Shown one piece after another: positions 1 through 11,639 of a stretch of 64,000 bases of DNA. Position 1 is the stretch's first letter. Each line of letters begins with the position of its first letter. The stretch comes from Siphonodentalium dalli (lineage: Eukaryota; Mollusca; Scaphopoda; Gadilida; Siphonodentaliidae): contig CP136068.1 in assembly GCA_032622095.1 (NCBI GenBank), positions 49,286,443 through 49,350,442 of the forward strand, given 5' to 3'. Under the pieces are notes generated by a model, which saw nothing but the letters and a program-made list of their open reading frames with translations, was not told the origin of the DNA and searched no databases. The position numbers were made by a program, and so were the translations under genes.

Positions 1-942
1 GTTTTCGTTGTGGGGGCGGGGGGGGGGGTATAATTATTCTTTATTTGTGAAATTTAATGATTATTTTCATTAAGAAAGGCAACTACCCATAAATAATTAT
101 CAAAATTTGAGGATTTTCATGCCATGTCTGTTGTCCAATGAACAATTGGGCTGAGATGAGTTGTGGGTTCATGAATTATTCTAACAGTTCTTGGTACCGA
201 AAGGGGAAAAACTAAAATAATATTTTCAACCTCTCAAATGTATTATAATCCCTTGTGCTCAGATTCTACATACACTAAAGATGAAGATATTTTGCCAGAG
301 AGATAGAGATAGAGAAGTTCTTTGTTGAATAATCTCTTGCCGTTTTGACTGGATTTATGAAAAACGTGCGTCTCCCCCTTAAGATGCACTTTGTGTTCTG
401 TCTATGTAGTATGTACTAGTATACAATACACTACTAGTGCTGAATTATTCAATTAGATTATACGCACTTGTAAGAGAGTTGCTATCTGTTCCTTTCTTTC
501 TGTCACTCTGACTCATTTGATAATACTAGATAGTCCAAGTTAACATGTGAATGATGTGATATTCGGAATAACTGAAAGATTAAAAAAATCGAATCTATTA
601 ACCTTTTGGCTGCTAATATGTCAGTACTCGGCATGGACGTTAAAGTGTCACACAGTGTGCCATACGTGAGTACGAACCTACTACAGCATACATGGGGTTG
701 CTCATTATTAATAGCATGAACTAAGAGACATATTACATGGGAACAATTGTATCTTATAGTTTGATAACGTGTATAATCTTCCAGGATTGTGAATGAGAAA
801 AGCCATTTCACAGAGTCAGTGTTAATGTTTTTCGATATTCCCGTTATATTTTTCGAAGTACATTATTGGACTATAATGTCAATGGCTTTGCACACAATAT
901 CAGTCAGCAGTGAAGAAGTTAATAATATAAGTTATTTATAGG
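1..942. other. No gene seen
   Basis: AT-rich sequence with an interrupted G run at 12-28. A short minus frame at 503-811 has no recognisable domain. Confidence 0.5.
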
Positions 943-1051
943 TTGTTTCCATATTGGCCGAGTTATGAGGCCGACATCTGTCGTATTGGCCTGAGGCCAC
1001 AGGCCGAAGGCTAATACGACAGACCGAGGCCTCATAACTTGTTTATGGAAA
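943..1051. repeat. Palindrome/fold-back
   Basis: The arms GAGTTATGAGGCCGACATCT and the right counterpart ending GGCCTCATAACTTG pair imperfectly. The outer flanks GTTTCCATA/TATGGAAAAC extend the stem. Confidence 0.65.
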
Positions 1052-1126
1052 ACAAATGATACCAACCGGGAGAGATGATAAAACTGTTTTCCCACCGGTG
1101 AGATAACTATAGCTAAGCTCTCCCTC

Positions 1127-1235
1127 AGAAACCAAAATAATAGTCAAATTATAAGCCAACAAGGACCATAACTCTGTTAAAAAGAGGCGGACGGAACCAA
1201 AATTTGAACTTGACCTGTATATTCATGAGTAATCG
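1127..1235 (+). repeat. Fragment of a dispersed repeat also at 3963-4200
   Basis: Shares GAAACCAAAATAAT, AAGGACCATAACTCTG and TTGAACTTGACCTGTAT with 3963-4080. Confidence 0.6.
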
Positions 1236-1240
1236 ATATA

Positions 1241-1442
1241 CAGTAATGCCCTAAGTAATCGACTCCTTAAACACAGCAGAATTATGGGTAACTTTTCAGG
1301 ATTTAGTCGGAAATATGACTTGTTGCCATTCATCGGAAAGCTCTCGGGGATGAGTGGCAACAAGCCATATTTCCGACTAAATCCTGAAAAGTTACCCATA
1401 ATTCTGCTGTGGTTAAGGGGTCGATTTCTTAGGGCATTACTG
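1241..1442. mobile_element. TA fold-back MITE, family F, copy 1
   Basis: TA|CAGTAATGCCCTAAGTAATC ... GGGCATTACTG|TA. Nearly the whole element is one long inverted repeat (GCAGAATTATGGGTAACTTT and its complement) around a short loop. Tc1/mariner-type target. Confidence 0.8.
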
Positions 1443-2289
1443 TACCAAATTTTAATACAATCAGATAAAATGTCATACCATCAATACCAATAATTAGATA
1501 GTGGTGGCAGGAAGATGACCTGAAAATGACACCTGTCAATTCTCATGTTTTCTTGAAAGAAACATTATGTACTTGTTCGGGTGCGTGAAACTGATTAGTT
1601 AGTATTCAGCTACTATGACAACTGGATGAATGTAACATTCTACTAACATCGCCAAAATTTTGAAGCTAATCAACCATACCACTCCATAGAAAACATCGTC
1701 TGAACTACGCTCAATTGTAAATATTTTCTACTCGATTCGGGACACATCTATCTGCTATATTAAAACTAACAAAAATGATTTTGCCATCGAGAGTCACTGC
1801 ATTTTATTCGTCTTTTAGAATGACAGTGTGTGTTGTCAATTTGGATATACTATTTGTAAAAAATTACTACTTTGAACAAGAGTATTCTCCATTTCTATTT
1901 GATTACCATACCGGAGTGTTTCTCATCACTTTAAACTTTTTGTATCATACTATTATTATTATACTTCCATGGTGTAACCAAGGAAGTATATTGTTTTTCT
2001 ATTGGGGCCGTTTTCCGTTTTATTGAAAATACTCAGAAACTAATTGGAGGAGGACCGTGAAATTTATAGGGAACGTAGGCATCTAAGGGATACTGAAAAT
2101 GAAGGTATCGCGATGTCGCCAGAACGCTTCGCCACGGAATGAAATTTAAAAAAAAAAAAAATTTACTATTATTATTATACTCGACACTTTTGCAACTCCT
2201 TAATATCTGAACATATGGGGAGTATCGAACTGAAAGTTGGAACTTATGTTGGGGTTAATGAGTTCTGTGCCTTAGACGCATGACGAATA

Positions 2290-2745
2290 TTGTCCGCGCT
2301 TTCTTCGCAGAGTTATCTCCCTTTATACGAAAACATGTCATTTTATTATCTCGGAAATTATAAGGAGCAGAGCATCGAAAATTGGACCGTATGCACAACT
2401 CGATATGCCCTACAGACCAACGGCATCAAAACTTGTGTCCGAGCTTTTCCCGAGGAGTTACCGCCCATAAAAATGGACACACTATACACCAGGATGAATA
2501 AACCAATGTTTTTTTTTTTTTATAAGTACAGAGCTCAAATTTTTTTATTGCATATTCCGAATTGGACGAGAGATTCGGACTCGAATATACCGCTTAAAAA
2601 TGTTTTTAACCAGTACTTTCCGCGTTACGGGGTACGGAAACTATTGCAACTACTTTTACCGCCAAATCCAAACCGGCTGGTTAAAGAGGAAGATAATTTC
2701 GTAGCATGTACGTTGACATACTTTATATACGTTCCAGAAGTTTGA
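2290..2745 (+). other. Unrecognised open frame, 151 codons, no ATG start
   Basis: The longest open frame outside repeats if a TTG start is accepted; the first internal ATG is at 2335 (MSFYYLGNYKEQ...). It contains a run of five Phe coded by a T tract. I recognise no domain. The codon pattern and the poly(T) argue for a chance frame or an eroded repeat. Confidence 0.2.
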
Positions 2746-2784
2746 TTGCTATACTATAAATGTAACATGCCCAACGGAGAATGC

Positions 2785-3225
2785 GTGTCAGTGTGGGTTG
2801 AGACTTTAGGAAAATTCCACGAAAATTGCAAAGGGGGGGGGGGGGGGATTCAAACATCGAGATAATTTTTTTTTGACGAGTACATCTGATGGCTAGTGTT
2901 CACGCACATCCAGAGGACGATTTTCTAATTTTCAGATGGAACGGTTTACTCGTGACAACGCTATGTATCATAAATATGTATACTTCTGTAGTCTATCACT
3001 AGCCGATTTTTAACCTGCTCAAGGGAGTGTTTGTGTCGGGTGGGTTGAGATTTAGCAAATTCCACCGAAGATCAAATGGGGAAAATTACTCCGAAAATCA
3101 TATATTGAGATAAAAACTTTTCGATGAGTGGATGTGATAAGTAGTATCTAAACGCAAGATTAGTACACTTTTTAATGATTTATATTGAACGGTTTAACCC
3201 TGGTAGCTTATAACGTTGTAACGGG
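2785..3225 (+). repeat. Diverged tandem duplication, offset about 245 bp
   Basis: Two units share GTGGGTTGAGA, AATTCCAC, GAGATAA....TTTTT.GA.GAGT and GGAACGGTTTA/TGAACGGTTTAA landmarks. The first unit contains a 15-bp G run. Confidence 0.55.
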
Positions 3226-3366
3226 TGATATATATTACTCAAATTCAAACCCTCTCTTCATGACGCAAATTCAAACGGACTTATCAAGAAGCAAGGCAAA
3301 TGCATGAATATGCTCACCAATATTCTATATAGGTATGTCCGCTCTACTGTAAAAGTAACATATTGT

Positions 3367-3745
3367 CACGATTTGACCTGTCCAAAACACTCCCCGGACA
3401 AACGTTTTCCTAGGTATCAATTTTCGTCGAAATCCGTTCGTTTTACCCGATTTGACCTTGAACTAACCATTTCGAAGGTCAATGTCAGGTTGGGGTCACG
3501 ACTTGACCCGCCCAAAAGACTCCCCGGACAAAAGTACCCCTAGGTATCGAATTTTGTGGAAATCCGTCTGTTTTACCCGATTTGACCTTCGATTGACCTG
3601 TTTGAAGACCAATGTCAAGTCGGGGGTCACGATTCGACCCGTCCAAAACACTCCCTGGACAAAAGTTTCCAAATGTATCAGATTTCGTCAAAATCCGTCC
3701 AGCAGTTTTCCCGGCCATAGCTGACAGACAAAACAAACAGACAGA
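3367..3745 (+). repeat. 130-bp tandem repeat, three units, ending in CAGACAGAC-type tail
   Basis: Units start at 3367, 3497 and 3628 (CACGA.TTGACC). Landmarks: AACACTCCC.GGACAAA, TTTTACCCGATTTGACCTT. The last unit runs into GACAGACAAAACAAACAGAC. This type of AAATCCGTC..AGTTTTC..GACAGACA ending is common in mollusc dispersed repeats. Confidence 0.75.
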
Positions 3746-3962
3746 AGTACCAAAATATATATTAAATTTAGAAATGTCAATGCAAGTCCACCATCGGATC
3801 GTAAGGCACCAATATGCATTCGCACGAAGAGGAACACACATATACGCATAACACTCACATGGGATGGGATGGAATGGAATACCATGGAAGTATATCTGAT
3901 TCCATGGAATCTGACCTCTAGTTATTATTATTATTATCTGATTCTGAAACTAAATTTATTAC

Positions 3963-4200
3963 ATGGAAACCAAAATAATGGGCAAATTATAAATTGACAA
4001 GGACCATAACTCTGGCTAAAATGTGTGGACCAAACCCAAATTCGAACTTGACCTGTATTTTCATGTGAGTTGCCCACATAGGAAATTTTAAAACTATCAG
4101 ATAACTAAAACTATATATAAAGTGATAATCCCGAAATCATCTGGGACAGACGGATGGACACCACTGATTTCTATAGTCCCCGAAAAGAAATTTCAGGAGA
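3963..4200 (+). repeat. Dispersed repeat copy
   Basis: Matches 1127-1235 at its start, continues to GACAGACGGATGGACA and ends AAGAAATTTCAGGAGATAAT. The (GACGG)-type stretch before the end again recalls the core-plus-microsatellite elements. Confidence 0.5.
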
Positions 4201-6600
4201 TAATAAGCTAAAGTGTTCACAGAAATTTATGTACACTTTACCAGGAAACAAATGGAAATCTTGTTTGTGTATTGGTATATAATTACCCAAACTTTACCAG
4301 AAAAAATGTAGTGCTTCACAGGAGACGGGTTCTAATATATGCTCCCGTCCCTCCTGCTATGATGAGTATGTGGAGTTTGTGGACTGTAATCATTATAGCA
4401 CGAAAGTCAACATTTTTTTAAAACAATCTGAATGTTACTTTTGCTAGTAGCAAATAATATGGAGTGAAAATAAAAGCAGAAGATATGTTCTGGGTACAGT
4501 AAGAATTCCATCCAAAAAGGAAAAAAAAACATTAACTTTCATCAATCATATTTATGCATTTCATTAATTGTAATATATTGTTATGGGTCGCACATGTCTT
4601 AACTCAGAAGTCTAAAATGCACCCACCTGATAACTTATGAGTGTTAAAAACTGCTTTCATCAAAATTGCTGCTGTGAAGAACTGTATAATATTTTTTGCT
4701 GTATTTTGCATTCATAAATGTGTGATACCATTGAAAACAGTTTTAACAGCAACGCTAAGCTGTAGAAAAATATATTATCCAGAAACCAAAAGTGAACGGA
4801 CGCAGGGATGAACCAATAACATAACATGTCCCAATTTTAAAAACGGGAGTATAAAAAGTGAAAATAATCTATTCAACTATTGAAGGGTACGTGCTTGATG
4901 TCAAGTTTATTCTAAAACTGGGTGTTTTAGCTGCACAAATAGTGGAATATCTTGTTTGATTGATATGTATGTTCATTTCTTTAACAAGTTTCCACAGAAA
5001 TATTTTGGTAAAATTTTGTCATTAAACCATTGCTTAAAATGCAGTTTTCTTCTATGATTTTGGTGATTTGTCAACTGCCAAATGGGTCATGAATTTTATA
5101 ACCCAATACAAACAATAACATGAACCAATGTCACATCTTCTTGACCTAGATGACTAAAATTATTAGAACAGGCGTGCATGCCTTTAAGAATATGGCCACA
5201 GACTAATCGATTGATAATTCACAGGTGGCATATTGGGCCAACTCACATTGCTGCATGGTATTAATTATATCCAAAACCAGTCAAGAATCCATATTTTTTG
5301 GGACACCCCAGAGTCAATTTAATTTTTTAATTTGTTATAGTTATACTGTGTAGTTTTTGTATAGCATTCCCTACCAATACTATTTTTTATTTTAAATTGG
5401 TTAGCAGAAATAGGAAATTTCATCGCAAGTCGTGATACAAATTCAGTTAAATCGAGCTCTGGGGAATTTCGGGACATTTGGCCTTCCAGAGTTCTGGCGC
5501 CCTCACCTGTAACAGGTTTCAAAACAGCCCTGGTTCGTGCCCTGATCCAAATTTCAGAAAAATTATTTATGAATATAAGAAACTAGCAGGGTTACCCGGC
5601 GTTGCCCAGGTTAATGTATGCTGTGGATATTTGTTGGGAATAGAGAATAGGAATACAGTCATGGAATATAAGTAGTGGCTCACATTGTCAATTGTCATTC
5701 TGTTTATCGCGATTAATCCGTTCCACCATGAAGTATTTATTTATTTACAACTGCGTATACATTAGACGTTATAATATGATACATGAACATCATAAACACA
5801 TTAGTTCGATAAAAGATGAAAATTGGGTTTTACATATTGAGATGTATCAATCAATCTAGTGGGTTGGACTAAGATCTCGAGGACACCTGGCTATCATATC
5901 TCCATGAAGATACAGATGTTTCAAAGAAATTTCCAGGTGCTGCTCTGTTCATGGTGCTATATGTTGGCTAAATAATCTTAGTTTAAACGAAATGTTGCTG
6001 CGCACATATATCAGCTACATGTGCACAGAGCACAGAGCGAGATTTTGAGTTGTTTATGTCAGTCGATGAGTCTGTTCTGAAACCCTTGTCAGATGTCAAT
6101 ATTGGTAGGATCCTGAAAAGTCATGTGCTACTAACTGAATTTTCTTGTATATCAGAAGAAACTATATTTGACTGCACACTGTGACCACTATTTTTGAACA
6201 GACCTTCCATATCTCTTGACAAATTGTAACTTTTTGTGGAAACTGTATTGAATGGAACAGACTAAATATTGTTAATATATATATGCAATCCTCTGACGGT
6301 TCGAGGTCTCTCAGTTTGCACGAATATATGTATCTCTTCAATAGAATGATAAATATACGTTTAATGCTTCTTCTAGTTATCTCTTTTTGCTAGCTCATTG
6401 TGTGAATGCCTTGATTGCCATTCCCATATAAATATGACTGTTAAGAAGATATAATTGTTCAAGTGACTTATGTGGGTCACCATATGTCGGGATTGTAAAA
6501 TGTGAACGCCCAACTACTTAAAATGATATGGAGATGGCCTGGTGACTGTATATAACTTATATGTGGATATAGGCGAATAGCCATCTTATCAATGACAGTG
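4201..6600. other. No gene seen; one eroded repeat motif
   Basis: AT-rich. At 5582-5615 AACTAGCAGGGTTACCCGGC + GTTGCCC resembles a motif common at the ends of invertebrate dispersed repeats. Nothing else supports a gene. Confidence 0.4.
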
Positions 6601-6639
6601 CATATCTACTCGCTATGAGTTACGCAAACGACACCAAAT

Positions 6640-8215
6640 GTGATTTAATTCATGGTATATCATTAGAGAAAAACGTGTATGAATTTGGTGGAATTTGGTT
6701 TATTAAATCAATTGTTGATGCAACGCTGACTCGAACAGCGCCATATTGCGAAGGTGATTATGTATTCGTTTGGTGGAAATCAGAGACAAAACTATTCACC
6801 TTATTTGTTTTAATTTCCCCTCTCACCAACAGCGTCATTTTAGAAAATTTTAACCCGCACCATTATCTTCCTTGTAAAAAATTACCCCTCTTAGAACGCC
6901 TTGGTGCCATCTCGATTATACCGCGTGAAGTTATATATAGAACGCACACAGACAGACAAAAAGACAGCACGATTTTATTTCTTGTATCATTTGAGAAGAA
7001 CGTGTCTGAATTTGATGGTAATTGGTACTAAAAATATTTTGTATCAGTTTCGGTGACCCTCCCGTCCCTATTTCGGACTCAAGCTGCACACACTAAGACT
7101 CATTGGAGATTAGAGATGCATATATATGAAATTGGTGAAAATTGGCGAAAAGATTCCTCGTATCACGGAGAAGAATATGTATCAATCTGTTGGAAATCGG
7201 CACTAAACATATAGATATAATTTTTTGTGTCCCTCTCATCTCTATACATCACTGACTCGAATGGCCCCACTTGTGACATCCTTAAACCACACGAATACAC
7301 TCCTGATATCATGGAGATGATTGTTTATAAGTTTGGTGATAATCGGCGACTAAACAATTTGTTTTATAAAATTTGGTGCCAATCCATCCCCTCCCCATCT
7401 CTCACCCAAACAGCACCACTATATATGGCGTCTTTAAATCACGATTAGATTCCTCGTATCATGGATAAGAACGTGTATCAATTTGGTGGAAACTGGCGCT
7501 AAAAAAATTGTGCATCAATTTTGGTGCCCCTGTCCCTTTCAATGCAACCCTGACTCGAATGAGGCCACATTTGACAGATAAAAGCCCCACCATTAGACTC
7601 CTCATACTATGGGGATGATTTTGTATAAGTGTGGTGGCAATCGGCGACTTATTATCAAATTTAGTGCCCACCCCTCCCAATCTCTCATCCAAAAACAACA
7701 ATTTGGCGTTGTTAAATCGCACAATTAGATTCCTTGTATCATGAAGAAGAATATATATCAATTTGGTGGAAATCGGCGCTAAAATTAGTTTGATCAATTT
7801 TGGTGCCCATCTCCCATTCCGTTCATCCCTGACTCAAACGACGCCACTTTTGACATATTTAAACCACACCGTTGGATTCTTCATATCATGGGGATGATTA
7901 TATGTAAGTTTCGCGACAGAAAAATTAATCTGCCCCCCCCCCCTTCCGGGCACCCCTGACGCGAACGGCGCGACTTTTGCCATATTTAAACCACGCCATT
8001 AGATTCCTCATATTATGGGGGTGATTATATATAAGTTTGGTGGAAATCGGCGACAAATTTTTTTTTTGCCCCTCCCCATTTTCTGCCCTGACAACAACGG
8101 CGTCACTTTAGAAAATTCTAACACCGACCATTATCTTTCTCGTAAAAAGCTACTCCTAGTAGACCCCCTTGGCATCATCTAGATGGTCCCCTGTGAATTT
8201 CTATAGAACACAGAC
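6640..8215 (+). repeat. Diverged tandem array, period about 130-150 bp, roughly ten units
   Basis: Recurring TTTGGTGGAAATCGGCGAC (near 7338, 7487, 7634, 7767 and 8040), ATCATGGGGATGATT, and ACCACACCATTAGATTCCTC. Both internal (near 6949) and final (near 8210) copies run into CACAGACAGACA. Open frames at 6615-7448 follow the repeat and are not genes. Confidence 0.75.
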
Positions 8216-8252
8216 AGACATTCGCAAATATAGATATACATGTACATGTAGA

Positions 8253-8382
8253 TGAATGTAGTTTGAGTGTGTTTTATTGAGGAGTATGGCGCTGTGGCCC
8301 ATTGGAGCACATTCAAGTGTGAGCCGCTTCAAATAATGACCGCAGGGCCATACCATTCAGTAAAACACTAACAAACTATATT
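8253..8382. repeat. Imperfect palindrome of about 130 bp
   Basis: AATGTAGTTTGAGTGTGTTT pairs with AAAACACTAACAAACTATATT across a roughly 90-bp middle that is itself partly self-complementary (GTATGGCGCTGTGG/CCGCAGGGCCATAC). Confidence 0.6.
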
Positions 8383-9448
8383 TATTTCATAATTTTCTTT
8401 GTCTGGGATAATCATTCCATTCAATATGCCCATTCCTGGCCGGCAGAAATTAATAAAAATCCACCAATGTTTGCAGGAATGTCTTCTTTAATTGTCATTG
8501 AAACTATAAATAATCACTTACAAGTCACATCTAGCAGTTCCAAAACTTCTAATTCTGTACATAGACCTCTGACCACATGTATATACACCATTCTGAAATG
8601 ACAAGTTTAGTTTAGAATGAAATTATGTAAAGTATACAAATAGCTTTGGTCATGATGTTGATTGCTACGTTGAAAATGATATATAACAATCTATTTGAAG
8701 GGAGACTGTACCTAAATCCAGCCATATATGGGGCTATCTCTTATTATACTCAACAGAAATGATTTAATCTATATACCGGTATATAAAAACCTGCCATCTG
8801 TGAGTGTATCTTTGTGTGTGATGGTGTGTGTGTGTGTATAACTCGGTCATGTTTTTGGCGCATTTATTAACTTTTCAACCATGGGCCCAATGTGGCCCAG
8901 ATTTGGATCAAGGCCTACTAGTACATGTATATTGGGTTATAAAAGATGACTCACAAAAATGGTCTTTCACACTGTTTGTCAGTGCTCAAATGTGCTGCAG
9001 TGCCAGAGCCTGTTCCCCCTTCGCTGCTGAATAAAGGCTGCAAAAGGTAACATGTGTGTGCACGAAAAGCAAATGGGTAGTGCACAAAGGGTTCAAATAT
9101 CTGAATGTTCTCATGCCAGGCATATATAACCGTTGTTTATGCATAGGCTATTAGGCCTGAGAACTTAGGTGCAAGGTGAAGGGGGTCAAATGGAATTATG
9201 CAATTTGGGCGGATTCAAGGGGGTGCAATTGGAACTCCCCAAGGTGGACACCCCCAACGGAGACCCTCTAGTCACCACGTCCCTGCGTTCAAAGAACTCA
9301 GAAGGTGTTTGTTGTTTTTTCTTAGTTTTTTTTACGGAGTGAACACACGGTTATTTGCTAACACAGCGTGTCATTGCACCCATGCGATTTACTTTGCCGA
9401 ACAATGGAGATTATAGGATTATCATTGTGCTTTTCAATATATAACAAT

Positions 9449-9605
9449 AACATGATTTTTTAGGGTGTTATGGTTTATTAACGACCCGACAGGAATGATT
9501 AGCAGCCTAAGGGCCTAGTAGAAGCCAGAGATGAAAGGGTTGTTCATCATTCCAGAGGGCTGTTCATTATTAATGGTTAAACCATAATGCCAGATATGAC
9601 CATGT
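9449..9605. repeat. Fold-back element, copy 1
   Basis: AACATGATTTTTTAGGGTGT + TATGGTTTA pairs with TAAACCATAATGCCAGATAT. Same family as 9778-9949, more diverged. Confidence 0.6.
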
Positions 9606-9777
9606 CATTGTAAACTATTATTAGTATAGATTTGGAAATCTGACCCAATGCCAGTGGAATAATGAAGTAGATTAAGAGAGATATATTTCCAAGAACATAT
9701 TAATTTAATATAATTTGAACACTAACTCAATTAAACTTTAACACCACATGTAAGTTAACAATATACCCATGTCCCAT

Positions 9778-9949
9778 AACATGATTTTTTAAGGCGTCAT
9801 GGTTTATTGACAGGCCGACAAGAATGATTAACAGCCCAAGTGCCTATATTAGAGGCCCGAGATGCAGCCAAGGGCCACTAATAGGCCCGAGGGCTGTTAA
9901 TAATTCTGGAGGGCCGTTAGTAAACCATGACGCCAGACAAAATCATGTT
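9778..9949. repeat. Fold-back element, copy 2
   Basis: AACATGATTTTTTAAGGCGT + CATGGTTTA pairs with TAAACCATGACGCCAGACAA + AATCATGTT. Inner GGGCC/GGCCC-rich motifs also pair. Confidence 0.7.
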
Positions 9950-10005
9950 ATTACTATTATTACCACTCTGTCCTCGTGTGATCACGTGATCGGTGACTTT
10001 ACCGG

Positions 10006-11177
10006 AAGTGGGTGTTAATGAAAACAAAGCCTCATTAACCACAGTCCTAGGAATCACTGTCCATGTAATATTAAATTTGATTAAAATATAACAAATAGAT
10101 CTAGATACATTACCTCTACTATACAGATAACAGGTACAGTTGGGCAACATCAGATTTTGTTATTATGAAAACCATCATCTCATTGGCTAAAGACCACCCC
10201 CTGTGCTCTATCACTAAAACGAACAATTCAATTTTTCGTTCGAAAAAAATGCATTTATCTCCCCACATTTGACATGTGACAATTAAGTTAATTGTTCTTA
10301 ATGTGCTCGTCGGGTCATATCAACTGTACCTTGTCTGAGTTGTACATAAATCGTAATTTTCCATCCAATATTCACATTGAATAACTGTCGGCTATAATTA
10401 TCAAGTGACGTAATTCTGCAAAATTGTTTAAAACAGGAAGTTCAAGTTATCAATCCAGTTCCCTATTACACATTACTTTTGCAGCCAAACCCAGCACGAG
10501 TTATCGCCCATTGCCACTCTTGATATGCGGAGTTAACCGGGAGCTTGGAATATAAAATTTGCTTTCACATCTCAAGGTATCAACCATCCCCAGGGCCCTA
10601 CTTGAAAATATATAGATATATTAGTTTGAGATGGTCATTTCTACATTTATCTAGTAATGAGAATGAGTTAAAATGTGCACTTAGTAGTGTACAGCAGAGC
10701 CAGTTTTACCACACCCGACGTCTGTTTACTCACATCCGTAATCCCTTTTACTAGGTTCGGATTATCACCGGGTGCGAATAAGTAAAATGGTATTTATAGA
10801 ATGGATATGTTTTTCCAAAATCGTAAAGAATTCCACCGAGTTTGCACCTGAAGGAATATTCGAGTAACTAACAGCTATTTTCTCGTAAGTGGGTAAAGAT
10901 ACTAACAATCTGAATACACCATCGTTTCAAGAAAAAAAATACGGAATATTATGATATAAACTCAGAAAGCGCGAATGTTTGTGTGGCATAAAATTTTAAC
11001 TCTTGTAATTTCGTGAAAATCATCCACCAATGAAAATGCAGTACACAAACTTTTTACTTTCCAAACTGTACTTAATATAACTATAATAACTAAATATAAA
11101 ATATTGATTTAATATTATTAAATAATATTTTATTCAACTAACAGTGATTCCTAGGGACTGTGCATTAACACCCGCTT
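10006..11177. mobile_element. Possible 1.17-kb TIR element
   Basis: The left end AAGTGGGTGTTAATG, then after a 19-bp extra segment CACAGTCCTAGGAATCACTG, is mirrored at 11142-11177 (CAGTGATTCCTAGGGACTGT then CATTAACACCCGCTT). No coding capacity and no certain target duplication. Confidence 0.45.
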
Positions 11178-11639
11178 ACGCCCAACTTCGCCTCAAAATT
11201 ATGGAATCTTAATATCGTGCGGGTAAAATACTGACTTACTATAAATCTACAAGAGAAGGCGCTCTAAAGTGGTAATAATCATTTGTTGTGCTGTGGTGAA
11301 ATATGGTCCCAGCCATAAGAATTTGTGTAAGTGGATGTTCATTCAGACTTGTCAGCTGACAAGGAGTCTTGAAAATAGGAAAGAGAACAACCACATTGAA
11401 GACGAATGACAAACGATGACAGACAGTTGTGCGGTGGCCAGCAATGTGGGGACTGGTACATGTGCTTTATAGTCCAGTGCATTTATGGTTTCACCTCAAA
11501 CTAATTGCAACACAAAGTTTCTCATGGGAATAAGTGCTTTAACCAATCACAAACAACATACTCAAAATCAAAAAGAATCAAGAAATGCGAAATTGATGAA
11601 TTTTGTAAAATAAATTTGTCAAAATTTGATATTAAACAA

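Noticed and set aside
1284-1493. Frame beginning MGNFSGFSRKYDLLPF, repeated elsewhere
   Set aside because: Translation of the family F fold-back arms; it appears in every copy and on both strands.
6615-7031. 138-codon open frame as a gene
   Set aside because: Lies within the diverged 130-150 bp array and repeats with it.
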